From Raphanus sativus (Eukaryota > Streptophyta > Magnoliopsida > Brassicales > Brassicaceae): a DNA stretch of 64,000 nucleotides. The notes beneath the pieces were generated by a model. That model was not told where the DNA came from, made no database searches, and saw nothing but the letters and a program-made list of their open reading frames with translations. The translations under genes were made by a program, and so were the position numbers. Position 1 is the first letter of the stretch. The number at the start of each line of letters is the position of its first letter. This document shows positions 11,562-23,021 of the stretch, piece after piece. The stretch is from the NCBI RefSeq assembly GCF_000801105.2, contig NC_079514.1, positions 2,356,001 to 2,420,000 on the forward strand, given 5' to 3'.

Positions 11562-12167
11562 TTGTGTTCAGTTCAGTACTGCAGTTTGATCTTGAAACTA
11601 TACTAACCAAAGAAGTAATGGAATTGTTTTAGTAAATGGGTTGTGGAGATATAGTAAGAGTCATTAAGACACGTAATGCACTGAGTTTGATAATGTGTAT
11701 CAGGGACACCTAGGCAGGTGTCATGCCTTGGATTAGCCAGGTGCAAAGAATATGATAATAGATTCATATTTACAAGTACAATATCTACTTTTATTTGTCT
11801 TCTGCTTCTTCTGGGCTGAGAGGAGAGATATGTCTTTTATTCATCTTTTCAACATCTAGGCCCAACCCTTTATAGAAGCCCAATTCTAATAGCCAACAAA
11901 AAGGTAAAAACAGAAACGGCTAAGCTTGACCAGTTCTCCAGGGGATCATGTCTTGACTCTTTCCCATCCGTTAACGTCACCTTTCACCAACAGGCAACGG
12001 CTATTTCAACGTCTCCTTTATTTATTTTTATTTTTTTCATAAACTTCAACGGCTAGTAAAGCCTCTCTTTAGTTCTATAAAAACCACACAAGATCCTCCC
12101 AGTCTCTTCATCTTCAACTCATTCAACACACTCACACTAACATTCAGTACAAAAATATTTGTTAGCT
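11562..12167. promoter_or_regulatory. Shared divergent promoter; TATA box for ENODL15
   Basis: This spacer serves two genes transcribed away from each other. TATAAAAA at 12076-12083 lies 85 nt before the ENODL15 start codon, in CTATAAAAACC context. No clear TATA box was picked out for the minus-strand gene. Confidence 0.5.
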
Positions 12168-12775
12168 ATGTCTCCTTCTCTTCTGGTAACCATCTGCCTC
12201 TGCATTTTCTTCTTGTCCGTAAATGCCAATGAGGTTACCGTCGGTGGAAAGTCCGGTGGCTGGAAGATCCCTCCTTCCTCTTCTTACTCTTTCAACGAAT
12301 GGGGTGACAAGTCTCGCTTCAAAATCGGCGACTTTCTCGGTATATATAACTTCAATTCTCATTTCTCTTTATTACATAATCATCGATACAACTCTGTTTC
12401 TGACATTGTCGCATGTTTTTTTTTTTAATTCCAGTTTTCAGCTACGAAGCCGGTAAAGACTCAGTTCTGCAAGTGACGAGAGAGGCCTACGAGAAATGCA
12501 ACACCACGAGCCCGAAAGCCAGCTACACAGCAGATGGGAACACCAAGGTGAAGCTAGACCAACCCGGTCCGGTCTACTTCATCAGTGGAACGCAAGGTCA
12601 CTGTCAAAAGGGTCAGAAGCTTCGCCTTGTCGTTTACATTCCTCATGTCTCTGCTTTCTCTCCGGCTCCTTCACCGTCCGACGGTCCCGCCGTTGCGCCT
12701 ACTAGTGGCGCTGCTAAGCTCATCAGCTCCTTTGGTGTCGTTGGGCTTGTTGTTGGATTCTGGGCCTTCTTCTGA
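12168..12775 (+). CDS. ENODL15: Early nodulin-like arabinogalactan/phytocyanin protein 15
   Basis: Exons 12168-12339 and 12435-12775 join in phase to give 170 residues. Residues 1-22 (MSPSLLVTICLCIFFLSVNA) are a signal peptide. A plastocyanin-like fold follows (EVTVGGKSGGWKIP, FNEWGDKSRFKIGDFLVF). Two cysteines (YEKCNTT and GHCQKGQ) can form the family's disulfide. The copper-binding histidine and methionine positions of true phytocyanins appear absent, as in other ENODLs. A Pro/Ala/Ser stretch (SPAPSPSDGPAVAP) is an arabinogalactan site, and a hydrophobic C-terminus (LISSFGVVGLVVGFWAFF) is a GPI-anchor signal. Members sit at the outer plasma membrane and act in reproductive and wall signalling. 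The short intron has a T-run before its acceptor. Confidence 0.9.
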
Positions 12776-13065
12776 GAGAAACTTAAATCTGAATCCTATT
12801 CTATTTATTAATTTTTCAAACATCTCCCTGGTCTTGTTGTTACTAATTTAGTACTCACAAGATCAAATCAAAATTATTCATATAATCTGAAACGCTTTTG
12901 CACTTATTTCTGGATTAATTAGTGGACCTATCAACACTCTAACAACCAAGTGAAACAATGGTTATAAAACGTTTTAATTAGTTTATACTTAACACCTAAA
13001 AAGGAATAATTTAGAATGTTTCCATCAGTCCAGAGCATTCTCTTCAAGCAAAACAAAGAAAAACA

Positions 13066-13880
13066 CTTTTTTTTTCGTCTAATGGTTTATTATATAAAAG
13101 AACAAGGCCCAAAACCGGGCCAAACCCATTCCGACATACAAGGGACCAACAAGGCCTGAATACAACAAAACCAAAAGCCCGACATAAAGGGTCTAAAAAA
13201 CCTAAAGCTCACAAACGCATCCATGCGTCACTTGCAATACCACGCGTCCATAGGGCTCACCAAACCGACCACGCGCTCCAATCCACCGATTGCATGAGAC
13301 ACGTGTCTTCTATCCATCCCTTCACGAACCAACGGCCGGAATTTTTGTCGGAGAAAACGAAAAGAAACTTGTTTCACCGGGACACGCCGTCGACAAACCA
13401 CCGCGCCCATCGTCGTCACAATACCCTCCGGAAAGCTTCATCAAGCCTATCTTGAGATCTCATCCGGAGCCTAAACGTACCACCACTTACGAACCAAAGA
13501 GTATCGAAACGATGACCATTCTCGATCATCGCCCAAACCGTAGATCTATTCCGAAAGTCGACGAGGCACGGTTAAAGAAGCCCCTACCCCTTAATCCAAC
13601 CATCAGAACTTTTAACACTCGGGAACCCCGAGTTCCAAAGAACCAGAGAGCTTCATCTTCAAAGAGAAGAAGGCGACAACGTTAGAGAGACAAAGCCGGC
13701 AGTACAAAGTCTTAAGGAACCTCCGCCTCCGGAATCATAAGCCGGCACCGACGGATTGAATTAAAACCTGTCATCGGGAACCAAAATCTGAGAAAACTAC
13801 CGCCGGGGAACCACCACGATCAATTTCTCTCTCAAGAAGAAGAGAGAAGACGGAGCGTCTACCATTCCCGATGCTCCAAA
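13066..13880 (-). mobile_element. Probable 5'-truncated non-LTR (LINE-like) fragment
   Basis: On the minus strand the block ends with ATATAATAAACCATTAGACG followed by nine A residues, the kind of tail seen on plant LINEs. It is GC-richer than its surroundings and full of short degraded frames; a 131-residue frame on the plus strand (13290-13685) is very basic and matches no family I know. I did not find a matching target duplication, so the limits are approximate and the class is inferred. Confidence 0.35.
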
Positions 13881-13946
13881 TAACATATGGGTCAACTTGT
13901 TTTGTTATAAGTGAAAAAAAAAAACTTATAAAAGGAAAAGGAAATA

Positions 13947-13991
13947 ATAATTCAAGGAATTTTTTTTTTTTTTAACACATAATTCAAGGAA
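13947..13991 (-). mobile_element. Micro-retroposon: 13-bp direct repeats around a 19-nt insert
   Basis: ATAATTCAAGGAA at 13947-13959 recurs at 13979-13991. The insert (13960-13978), read on the minus strand, is GTGTT followed by 14 A residues. Confidence 0.55.
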
Positions 13992-14030
13992 ATTAAACGG
14001 CCTAATCGTGAAGAGAAGTAGGGTGTAACA

Positions 14031-14267
14031 GCAGGCCTGTATAATGGGCCTCTTATTGGGCCGTAAGATAATTTACGAGGGAAGAAAAAATACGGTGAGA
14101 AGCTAGTTAGCGAAGCGAGCGAGCCACTGAGATTTTATCCTTTCGACAAGATCTTTTTCACCGGAGATTCTCCCGGTTCACCGGAATAACTATGAAGACT
14201 CTCACACTTGAAATGTGACGAACCATCTCTCTTTCGGCTTCAACTTCTATTGGTTTAGTTATTAAAG
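14031..14267 (+). promoter_or_regulatory. PGR3 promoter/leader: two TGGGCC motifs and a short upstream ORF
   Basis: TGGGCC occurs at 14045-14050 and 14057-14062; this is the site II (TCP-binding) motif common upstream of organelle and housekeeping genes. In the probable leader an ATG at 14192 opens a nine-codon frame (MKTLTLEM, stop at 14216-14218) ending 49 nt before the PGR3 start. It could lower PGR3 translation; that is inference. Confidence 0.45.
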
Positions 14268-17200
14268 ATGACAGCTTTACTCTGCTCTACGAGTCTCTGC
14301 GGCGATATCACGGTCAGTGATGCTTTTCCAGTTAGTAACATCAAAGGAAGATTAAAGTTCCAACCTTTGAATATTGGGTCTGTGTTTCATCGGAAGAAAC
14401 ATCGGATAAAGACCATGAGATCGTGTAGTGTTGTAGTAGTCTCCATGAAAAGTTCCGATTTTTCAGTTTCTATGACGAACAAGAAGACATTTATATCTTC
14501 AGGTGAAGAAGTCACCAAGGTTTTAACTTCCTTTCCTGATACCGACTCCGCGTTTTCGTATTTCAAATCAGTAGCTGAGAGTTCTTATCTAGTTCACACC
14601 ACTGAGACTTGCAACTACATGCTTGAAGCTTTGAGGGTTGATGGTAAAACGGAGGAAATGGCTTACGTGTTTGATTTGATGCAGAAGAGAATCATAAAGA
14701 GGGATGGTACCACGTTCTTGACTATATTCAAGTCTCTTTCCGTGAAGGGTGGGTTGAGCCGAGCGCCTTATGCACTTGGGAGGATGAGAGAGTCTGGTTT
14801 TGTGTTGAATGCGTATTCGTACAACGGGTTGATTCATCTCTTGCTTAAGTCCAGGTTCTGCACAGAGGCGATGGAGGTTTACAGGAGGATGGTGTTTGAT
14901 GGTTTTAGGCCTAGTCTGAAGACTTACTCTTCGCTTATGGTGGGGCTGGGGAGAAGAAGAGACACTGAAGGTGTGATGGGTTTGCTTGAAGAGATGGAGA
15001 CGTTGGGGTTGAAGCCGAACGTCTACACGTTTACGATATGTATAAGGGTGCTCGGTAGAGCGGGGAAGATTAGTGAAGCGTATGGTTTACTGAAGCGGAT
15101 GGATGATGAAGGATGTGGACCTGATGTGGTTACCTACACTGTTCTTATTGATGCTCTTTGTACCGCTGGGAAGCTTGACTGTGCTAAGGAGGTTTTTGCG
15201 AAGATGAAAACGGGAAGACACAAACCGGACCGTGTGACTTACATTACTTTGTTGGATAGGTTTAGTGACAACAGAGATTTGGATTCAGTGAGGGAGTTTT
15301 GGAGTGAGATGGAGAAGGATGGTCATGTACCTGATGTTGTGACCTTCACCATTCTCGTAGATGCTTTGTGCAAAGCTGGGAGTTTTGGTGAGGCGTTTGA
15401 TACGTTGGACGTGATGAGGGAGCAAGGTGTCTCACCTAACCTACATACGTACAACACTTTGATCTGTGGTCTCTTAAGAGTTCATAGGTTGGACGATGCA
15501 CTTGAGCTTTTTGGTAGAATGGAGTCTCTGGGCGTTAAGCCTACTGCGTATACGTACATTGTTTTCATTGATTACTATGGAAAGACTGGAGATTCCGTCA
15601 GTGCTCTTGAGACTTTTGAGAAGATGAAGAACAAAGGAATAGCTCCAAACGTTGTAGCCTGTAACGCGTCTCTCTACAGTCTAGCTAAAGCGGGAAGAGT
15701 ACAGGAAGCAAAGGAGATCTTCTATGGCTTGAAGAACATAGGGCTAGCCCCTGATTCGGTAACCTATAACATGATGATGAGGTGTTATAGTAAGGTTGGG
15801 GAGATAGACGAAGCCCTCAAGCTGCTCTCTGAGATGGTGGAGAACAACTGTGAACCTGATGTAATCGTTGTTAATTCTTTGATCAACACGCTTTTCAAGG
15901 CTGATAGAGTAGATGAGGCGTGGGAGATGTTTACGAGAATGAAGGAGATGAAACTCAAGCCTACTGTTGTGACTTACAACACATTGCTCTCAGGTTTAGG
16001 CAAAAATGGAAAGACTCAGGAGGCGATTGAATTGTTTGAAGGGATGGGGAAGAAAGGCTGTCCACCTAATACAGTAACTTTCAACACTCTCTTTGACTGT
16101 CTTTGCAAAAACGACGAGGTGACTCTAGCCTTGAAGATGTTGTTCAAGATGATGGACATGGGTTGTGTCCCTGATGTTTTCACGTACAATACTATTATCT
16201 ATGGTTTGATGAAGAATGGTCAAGTCAAAGAAGCGATGTCTTTCTTCCACCAGATGAAGAAACTGGTGTACCCTGATTTTGTCACCCTCTGCACTCTTCT
16301 TCCAGGTGTTGTCAAGGCCGGTTTAGTCGAAGATGCTTACAAGATCATCGCTAACTTTCTTCACAGCTGTGCAGAACAACCAGCTGGTCTTTTTTGGGAA
16401 GACTTGATGGGATCTGTCTTGGTTGAAGCTGGAATAGACAATGCAGTTTCATTTTCTGAGAGGTTGGTCGTTAATGGGATTTGTCAAGATGGTGAATCGA
16501 TCCTGGTGCCAATGATCAGATATTCTTTCAAACATGGTAACCCCTCAGGTGCCAAAACTTTATTTGAGAAGTTCACAAAAGATCTTGGTGTTCATCCCAA
16601 ACTCCCGGCCTATAATCTGCTAATCGGTGGGCTTCTTGAAGCTGATATGATTGAAACAGCACACGAACTGTTCCTAGAGATGAAGAGCACTGGTTGCATC
16701 ATCCCAGATGTTGCTACCTACAACTTCTTGCTTGATGCTTATGGAAAATCAGGAAAAATAGACCAGCTCTTTGAGCTGTACAGAGAGATGTCTTCCCATG
16801 AGTGCGCACCAAACACAATAACTCACAACATTGTCATGTCCGGACTCGTGAAATCAGGAAATGTGGACGAGGCTCTTGATTTATACTATGACCTTATCAG
16901 TGATGGTGACTTCTCTCCAACTCCTTGCACATATGGTCCCCTTATAGACGGTCTCTCCAAATCAGGAAGATTGTATGAAGCAAAACAACTCTTTGAAGGA
17001 ATGTTGGACTATGGCTGCAGGCCAAACTGTGCTATCTACAACATTCTCATCAACGGGTTCGGAAAAGCGGGCGAGGCTGATGCAGCGTGCAAGTTGTTCA
17101 AAAGGATGGTTAAAGAAGGTGTAAGACCGGATCTCAAGACTTACTCGGTTCTAGTGGATTGCCTTTGCATGGTCGGAAGAGTGGAGGAAGGCTTGCATTA

Positions 17201-17597
17201 CTTCAGGGAGCTGAAGGAATCTGGCCTTGATCCTGATGTAGTTTGTTACAATCTCATAATCAACGGACTAGGGAAATCTCAGAGACTGGAAGAAGCTCTT
17301 GAGCTTTACAATGAGATGAAGGACAACAGCAGCAGAGGAATCACCCCTGATCTATACACTTACAACTCCTTGATTCTGAATTTTGGTATGGCGGGAATGG
17401 TGGAAGAAGCTGGGAAGATATACAATGAGATACAGAGAGTTGGTCTTGAGCCAAACGTTTTTACATTTAACGCTATGATCCGTGGATACAGCTTGTCTGG
17501 AAAACCTGAGCACGCTTACGCCGTGTACCAGACAATGGTGACTGGTGGTTTCAGCCCCAACACAGGGACATATGAACAGCTTCCGAATAGAGCTTGA
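14268..17597 (+). CDS. PGR3: PGR3, plastid pentatricopeptide repeat protein
   Basis: A single uninterrupted exon encodes 1109 residues, essentially the length of Arabidopsis PGR3. The first 50-60 residues are Ser/Lys/Arg-rich and lack acids, as expected of a transit peptide. From about residue 110 to the end, 35-residue P-type PPR motifs run in tandem, with recurring [16 protein letters not shown] and P(N/D)VxTYN signatures. The family binds specific plastid RNAs; PGR3 stabilises and activates translation of petL and ndh transcripts, supporting cytochrome b6f, the NDH complex and cyclic electron flow. The frame is intact with no stops. The next gene, a PP2C, converges on it. HCF153, another b6f factor, lies in the same window but beyond the gap. 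Confidence 0.93.
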   Translation: MTALLCSTSLCGDITVSDAFPVSNIKGRLKFQPLNIGSVFHRKKHRIKTMRSCSVVVVSMKSSDFSVSMTNKKTFISSGEEVTKVLTSFPDTDSAFSYFKSVAESSYLVHTTETCNYMLEALRVDGKTEEMAYVFDLMQKRIIKRDGTTFLTIFKSLSVKGGLSRAPYALGRMRESGFVLNAYSYNGLIHLLLKSRFCTEAMEVYRRMVFDGFRPSLKTYSSLMVGLGRRRDTEGVMGLLEEMETLGLKPNVYTFTICIRVLGRAGKISEAYGLLKRMDDEGCGPDVVTYTVLIDALCTAGKLDCAKEVFAKMKTGRHKPDRVTYITLLDRFSDNRDLDSVREFWSEMEKDGHVPDVVTFTILVDALCKAGSFGEAFDTLDVMREQGVSPNLHTYNTLICGLLRVHRLDDALELFGRMESLGVKPTAYTYIVFIDYYGKTGDSVSALETFEKMKNKGIAPNVVACNASLYSLAKAGRVQEAKEIFYGLKNIGLAPDSVTYNMMMRCYSKVGEIDEALKLLSEMVENNCEPDVIVVNSLINTLFKADRVDEAWEMFTRMKEMKLKPTVVTYNTLLSGLGKNGKTQEAIELFEGMGKKGCPPNTVTFNTLFDCLCKNDEVTLALKMLFKMMDMGCVPDVFTYNTIIYGLMKNGQVKEAMSFFHQMKKLVYPDFVTLCTLLPGVVKAGLVEDAYKIIANFLHSCAEQPAGLFWEDLMGSVLVEAGIDNAVSFSERLVVNGICQDGESILVPMIRYSFKHGNPSGAKTLFEKFTKDLGVHPKLPAYNLLIGGLLEADMIETAHELFLEMKSTGCIIPDVATYNFLLDAYGKSGKIDQLFELYREMSSHECAPNTITHNIVMSGLVKSGNVDEALDLYYDLISDGDFSPTPCTYGPLIDGLSKSGRLYEAKQLFEGMLDYGCRPNCAIYNILINGFGKAGEADAACKLFKRMVKEGVRPDLKTYSVLVDCLCMVGRVEEGLHYFRELKESGLDPDVVCYNLIINGLGKSQRLEEALELYNEMKDNSSRGITPDLYTYNSLILNFGMAGMVEEAGKIYNEIQRVGLEPNVFTFNAMIRGYSLSGKPEHAYAVYQTMVTGGFSPNTGTYEQLPNRA

Positions 17598-17911
17598 CAA
17601 TTTACACAGCAGAGCTCTACACTAAAGTGAAGCAACTGCAGAAGAGTCTTGTGTCATGTAAAGTGTACAAAACATAATGTTGTGTAAATGTCATATTGTT
17701 TTTTATTGAAGGCCAAACAACATAACGAGTCAATCATTCCTTCTGTATTATTGGAACTCGTGGGACAAAAGTCTAGAGGAAGAGGAACTGAAACCTCCAG
17801 AAAAGTCAGATTGTAGCTAATTAATGTCTTTCAAAAGAATTTACAATGTGAAAATCAAACTACTATATGCATCATCTTCGTTGGCTCAGAGAATGGGGCT
17901 AGTTTGATGAG
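17598..17911. other. Convergent 3' regions of PGR3 and the PP2C gene
   Basis: The 314 bp between the two stop codons must hold both 3' ends. No extra gene or element is visible. Confidence 0.5.
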
Positions 17912-19729
17912 CTAAGGCTCATTGTGGCTTGATGCTTCAGCTTGGCTAGGTTTTGCTTTCGTGGACTGAACAGGCTTCTTGAACTGAACCAAGATCATGG
18001 TCATGTTATCACAGCCTTCACCACCTGCTGTGTTTGGAGCCAAGCATCTATCTAGAACTTTTTCACATACCACTGAGAGTTTGGTTTCCTGAATATTACC
18101 GACCAAAAGAGACTTGTAGCATCCAACTGGAGGAAAGAAATTTAGTTAATCCAAAAGAAGACAAATCAAAGTTAGTTTACCGTATTCATCTGTTCATGTA
18201 TAAAATCAACGAGTTGTTGGCTTGTCATGCAGTCCCTGCAGATATGAGATGAACCAAGACGAGGTGTTTTCAAACATGTAATGAACTTGTCTGGAAAACA
18301 AGATTACAAAGTTTAAAATGATTTTTACCAAATTCCATCGCAGGCAAGAACAAGGAAATCATCATCATCACAGAGTTCAACCTGAAGAGAGAAACTAAAA
18401 TGTGACACAAAGAAGATGTTTTTTCAGGAGAAAGAGAAGAAGAGGCATTAGATTCCACTTACAGTGTTTACATCAGGACTGGCGGTAACGATTTGCTTTT
18501 CAGTTGGCAAAAACTTATTCTGCTTGAATTCCATGTCACCTGTAAAGGACTAGCTCCACTCAAGAGACTGCATGTAAAACGAGTTGCACTGTGTAAAAGA
18601 AGAGGTTACCGATAGCTCTTGCTAGGTTCAAGCTTCCATTGACACGACCAGCGTGAATAAACCCACCAGCTTTCAATATCCTTTCTCTCTCAGCTTCAAG
18701 ATCTGGTTTGTGATCTCTAGAAAGATTGTAAGCCTGCAAAACAAAAAAGTAAAGACGCCAAAGTCTTGATCAAGATGCCTTACAAAAAGCGTACTTTACC
18801 TGACCCTTTCTGGATATGACACAACGTGAGTCACCAGCATTTGCAACAAATAGCTGCTTGTGTCTAATAACAGCCACACATGCTGTGCTACCAGAATTAG
18901 GTCCAGTAAAATCAGAATGAGGCCCCTGTTTTGGACAAAGCAACAAGTCTCAGTGATTCTGATTGGATCTTCTATAAACAAAAGAAGAAGTGAGACTCAA
19001 AACTAGCAGAGACAGGTAACAAAGATTTTTACATCCTCAAAAGCCCAAGCATCAGGTCTATTAGCGCTGTCTCCGCTTCTTGGTGACCATATAAACCCTT
19101 CAATCATTCCGCTGAACTTATTGATCTTGTCACCTAGTATCGCCAGTTCTCGCCATCCTCTCTGCCCTTGCATCATCTCATCCATTCTACAATTAACCAC
19201 AGCAAAAAAAAAAACTGACTCTTGTTGCTGCAGAATTAAGTTGGTAAAAGAAAAGAAGAAGATAATGGTTACCTGAAAAAAGCCTTTTGAAGAGAAGTCC
19301 CTACATCTCCAGCAGCATATGCCTCATCACTGAGAACCTGCTGGTGTAGATACTTGGCACAGAACTTTGAAACAACTTTACCTACACCACTACCCAAAAT
19401 GCATTTGAGTACAAGAACAAAGATTCCATGTGATAAATGTTATATTTTACCTCCATGGCCATCATAGACACCCAAGAAGGAAGTGTTATCATCCAGATCA
19501 AGAATTGCAGCATGCTATTAAAGTTTGAAAAAAAAAACATTTTGACTGGATCAGAGAAAGAACAAAAGAAAAAAAAAAAGCAAAAGGTTCCAACTTTTGT
19601 TTTGTCACTCACAGCATCTTCCATGGTGGCACGCCAACCTTGCATAGAGGACAAACCATATCTAAGTTTATCATTCTCTCCATCTTCTGACAACTTATCT
19701 GTTTTGGGTGAACTTAGGTATATTCCCAT
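17912..19729 (-). CDS. Protein phosphatase 2C (At4g31860 type), 351 residues
   Basis: Ten exons join in phase: 19613-19729, 19451-19514, 19273-19381, 19033-19186, 18800-18925, 18610-18733, 18463-18539, 18329-18381, 18181-18235, 17912-18088. The start [20 protein letters not shown] is the family's usual start and carries a possible N-myristoylation glycine. PPM motifs appear in order: [27 protein letters not shown] (metal-binding Asp), NAGDSRCV, the acidic [15 protein letters not shown], and [12 protein letters not shown] near the C-terminus. All key metal-binding aspartates are present, so it should be an active Mg/Mn-dependent Ser/Thr phosphatase. The tail ([13 protein letters not shown]) is variable in the family. 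It belongs to the PP2C group with GDSR and MQG motifs, outside the ABA co-receptor clade by sequence character. Confidence 0.92.
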
Positions 19730-20160
19730 CTCTTTTCTGCACATGAATCAAGAAACGAATAATCAAATCCAAAAATACCAAATTTTGAGCATCAAAATGG
19801 AAACTTGATCTCAGAAGAGACCTGTGATCTTAGTCTTTTCCAATACAAAACCAAAACAAAGAGGCTTGAATCAAGATTAGAGACTTTAACACTAGTGGTA
19901 ATAATATAACAGAACCGGAATTAGAAAGGAAGCAATTCAAATGGATCAAAAGAGAGGGTACGTGATGGTCTCTCACATATCTGGCTCGAGACCAGAAGAA
20001 ATGAGGAGATCGGAATAGATTTAGAGGGAACAAGATGAAACCTTTGATTATGGACGGGACGGCGTTGTGAGAAAAAGTCTTGTTTTTTTTTTGTTTTTTC
20101 GAACAAAAGAGCAACGAAAGTTCCTCACTTTGTTTTCTTCTCCTCCTTACTCGTAGCCAT
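19730..20160 (-). promoter_or_regulatory. PP2C 5' leader with probable leader intron and a 12-codon upstream ORF
   Basis: The sequence just before the start codon (minus strand ATTCATGTGCAG|AAAAGAG) is a good splice acceptor, suggesting an intron in the leader. Upstream, ATGGCTACGAGTAAG (20160 downwards) opens a frame MATSKEEKKTK that stops at 20125. It is out of the main coding region and may be a regulatory upstream ORF. Confidence 0.4.
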
Positions 20161-21501
20161 CGCAACACATTCCACCTGTAATGTGTCTTTTACAAAATTC
20201 AAAATACGTATGTGTATGATTTGATTTGGTGGGTCATCAAATAATAAATTACCGTAACTGAATTGGGGAGTTGGTTATTTTTGGTGGGTAACTTTTCAGC
20301 TCTGTAAATGGTAAATTATGCTGAAAAGTTATCTATTTTAGCTGGAGAGATTTTCAATTTTTAACCTGTTTTTTATATAATTTGTAAATAATATTGTGGT
20401 GATTCTGAATATTTTCACAAATGATTATGAATTTTTAAAAAAATATATTGTCGTGGACAAATATAACAAATTTGTTGTTGATCATGGTGTTAAACTAAAA
20501 CATATGGAGAGAAGAACTGCATAAAAATGATATTACATTCTTTTTTGCCAAAAAAAATGTAATGATATTACATTCTTGAACTTTTAGAAACAATTCTAAA
20601 AAAATTGGAAACAGTTCTGAATCTTTCGGAAACGTTTTAATCCGTTAGAAGCAATTCTGAATTCTTTACAAGCAATTCTGAACCCTTTAAAAAATATAGT
20701 GTGATTGACAAATATATCAAATCTGTGGTTGATCACAATGTTAAAATAAAGCACGCCAAAAGAGAAATTGTGAAAATGTGATATTACGATTTAAAATCCT
20801 TTATAGACAATTTTAAACCATTCATAAATAATTACGAGCTTTCTAAAAACAATCTAAACCACGGTCGATCCAAGTTTAGATTAGAAACAATTTGTAAAAT
20901 AGTATAGCAGTGATTCTAAACCCTTTCTACTCTTTTCACTTTATTTTTATTCTGATTTAGTAAAATGTTACTGTTGGTTAAAATAGTGTAATATATTACA
21001 CTACTTTTATTCTATTTTGAAGTAATTGGGCTGAAATCATTTTGATTGGATGAAAACCAAAATAACTGAACAAAAAAAAATCTTTAACTCCACTTTATTA
21101 TCGGCAAAAATGCAATACAGTCACAGCTTAAATATATATATATTTTAAAGAGAACATATTTAGACATATCAATTAACATTTAGATGAAAAGTGGTCTTAC
21201 AACATGGTTATGTTTTAGAGAGACCACACAACATTAAATTCTGCCTAAAATTTGGAGCGATGAACAAACCACATGCGTTGCATTTGCATTGTGACTGGCC
21301 TTCACCAAACATAGCTTTTGCACCGCTCAGTTTTTTTTCATTTTATATCTTCATGTATGTCTTCTGGAAACCGTGAACATAGTATGGACGACGTGTTTAA
21401 ACTAGGACCGCAGTATTTTCTTGATAATTTTAATAGCCATTGTGTGTGTAAAAGTTGGTAGTCACGAATATAAAATGGAAGCATCATATATTCATATGAA
21501 T
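20161..21501. other. AT-rich intergenic sequence up to the assembly gap
   Basis: No gene is seen. Loosely repeated phrases based on AACAATTCTAAA and TTTAAAAACAAT occur between 20580 and 20920, suggesting a degenerate internal repeat. Confidence 0.4.
20526..20577 (+). mobile_element. Micro-retroposon: 17-bp direct repeats around an 18-nt insert
   Basis: AATGATATTACATTCTT at 20526-20542 recurs exactly at 20561-20577. The insert is TTTTGCCAAAAAAAATGT, sharing TTTTGCCAAAAA with the copy at 59774-59818. Confidence 0.6.
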
Positions 21502-21601
21502 NNNNNNNNNNNNNNNNNNNNNNNNNNNNNNNNNNNNNNNNNNNNNNNNNNNNNNNNNNNNNNNNNNNNNNNNNNNNNNNNNNNNNNNNNNNNNNNNNNN
21601 N
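21502..21601. other. Assembly gap of exactly 100 N
   Basis: One hundred N residues, a conventional placeholder for a gap of unknown size. The gene order changes across it (At4g31860 type on the left, At4g31560 type on the right). Confidence 0.99.
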
Positions 21602-21826
21602 TTCTCCATTTGTGTGTGTTTTTCTCTACCATAATTTTCAACCTAATATATGGGATGTAACGTTGGGTGTCGATTTTTTTTGGCTTTATTTTCCTCACTT
21701 TATCGTTCAAACAAGAAGCTGCACATGGTGGTCTTGGAATATGAAGTATACCGTATAAATATAACCCATCTAGAAAACGAAAGAAATTATTATCCCATGA
21801 AAGAGAATTTTAAAAGTTTGTTTTAC

Positions 21827-21861
<35 letters not shown>

Positions 21862-22094
21862 ATCTTGCTTGACTTTCGTGTTAAATATGTTAATTGAATT
21901 ATCAGAAACCTCTTAAAGAAATCTTCGAATCAATAGTCGTATCAGGTGGACAGATTTGATTCTAGTTAAACAAATCAAAGTAACATGCTCCATAGTCCAT
22001 ATAATAAACCAATTAAGAAGAAGAATATACTTATTTCACTACCAAGACCGGTTCAATAGGTCTTTATCCTGATGCGATAACATGTTATTACTAA
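21602..22094. other. Intergenic sequence with a 29-base A run
   Basis: A homopolymer of 29 A residues spans 21829-21857. An 8-base phrase AAAAGTTT flanks TTACC plus the A run, possibly another poly(A) insertion, but the repeat is too short to claim. No gene is visible. Confidence 0.4.
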
Positions 22095-22215
22095 TTGGGC
22101 CTTCTATATAAGCCGGCCCATCGGACCAGTTTATTCAGTTCGGGTCGGGTTCTTACTCGACCCGAAATGCTTATCCTTGTAGCTTGCATTGCCAATCGTT
22201 TGTTTTCCAAATCCC
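22095..22215 (+). promoter_or_regulatory. HCF153 core promoter and leader hairpin
   Basis: TGGGCC at 22096-22101 (site II) lies just before TATATAAG at 22105-22112. In the expected leader TCGGGTCG (22140-22147) pairs with CGACCCGA (22158-22165), an 8-bp GC-rich stem with a 10-nt loop ending 50 nt before the start codon. Confidence 0.5.
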
Positions 22216-23021
22216 ATGGCGAGACTCTTGGTCTCTATCCCTATGCAACCCACACAAACGGCCTTGACGGCGTTTGCTCAGCCGTCATTTCCGCCGCCGG
22301 CGAAAAATTTAGTGTCTCGGGGTGGAGTAGGAGGGGCGGGGAGATTTTGTATTAACCGGAGAAACAGAGAGTGTTCCTACGTGGCGAGAGCAGGGCCGAG
22401 CACGAGTAGCTACTTGCTCGCGTTCGCAATTCCAGCTACTCTTATCGCCGCCACCGTCTTCACTTCAGCCAAAATCGCTGATAAGCTTGACGATGATTTC
22501 CTTGAGGATGTAAGTAAAGATTCGCCGTTTCCCACAAAACATGTTCTTACACATCTTTGCTAGTTCTTGAATTTTGGGTCGAATTGGTTCTACTGTTCAA
22601 GCAGTGATATGACCCATATGCTTTCCTAGAAAATAAAGATTATTATTACATCCTTGGATTTCCGACATAATTGGATCTCTGTGTCTGGTTATAAATCGCC
22701 TAAAGTGTTACTTATTATAGTGTAATAATCCACTAATGCATAATTAAGCAAGAAGCTTGTTTTGTTCCCTGTAAAAAATCTAGTTGTTCATGAGCTGAAT
22801 TGTAACATCATTTATGTATCCAGCCTGATTTTAAGCGAGGTAATATAAAGCAGCATGTATGATTGATTCTTCTTCTTCTTCTTCTTGTGCAGATTGCGTT
22901 GAACCAAGCGATAAAAGCAGCAGAAGAGGGAGAGAATGCTGAAGTTGAAATGTCGCTGGACGATGTGATTAAAGAACCTGTGCTTCAACGAACCCGTAAA
23001 CGTCCTAAGCGTGAAGTTTAG
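22216..23021 (+). CDS. HCF153: HCF153, thylakoid protein for cytochrome b6f accumulation
   Basis: Exons 22216-22509 and 22893-23021 join in phase (donor GTAAGT, acceptor TTGTGCAG) into 140 residues starting MARLLVSIPMQPTQTALTAF. The first 60 or so residues are rich in Ser, Ala and Arg, as in a transit peptide. One membrane helix follows (about residues 65-83, YLLAFAIPATLIAATVFTS), then an acidic segment with DKLDDDFLED. Exon 2 gives a helical region and a basic tail ending RTRKRPKREV. HCF153 is a 15-kDa intrinsic thylakoid protein needed after transcription for the cytochrome b6f complex. Size and layout match. Confidence 0.88.

Noticed and set aside
13290..13685. 131-codon open frame as a protein gene
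   Set aside because: No recognised domain, composition like out-of-frame GC-rich DNA, and it lies within a LINE-like block read on the opposite strand.
13905..13931. Inverted repeat TTATAAGT/ACTTATAA around an A run as a terminator or hairpin
   Set aside because: AT-only 8-bp stem in AT-rich DNA; not unusual and no functional context.
19830..20168. Minus-strand open frame of 112 codons upstream of the PP2C
   Set aside because: It overlaps the PP2C leader and probable leader intron, lacks conserved motifs, and the PP2C start at 19729 matches the family exactly.
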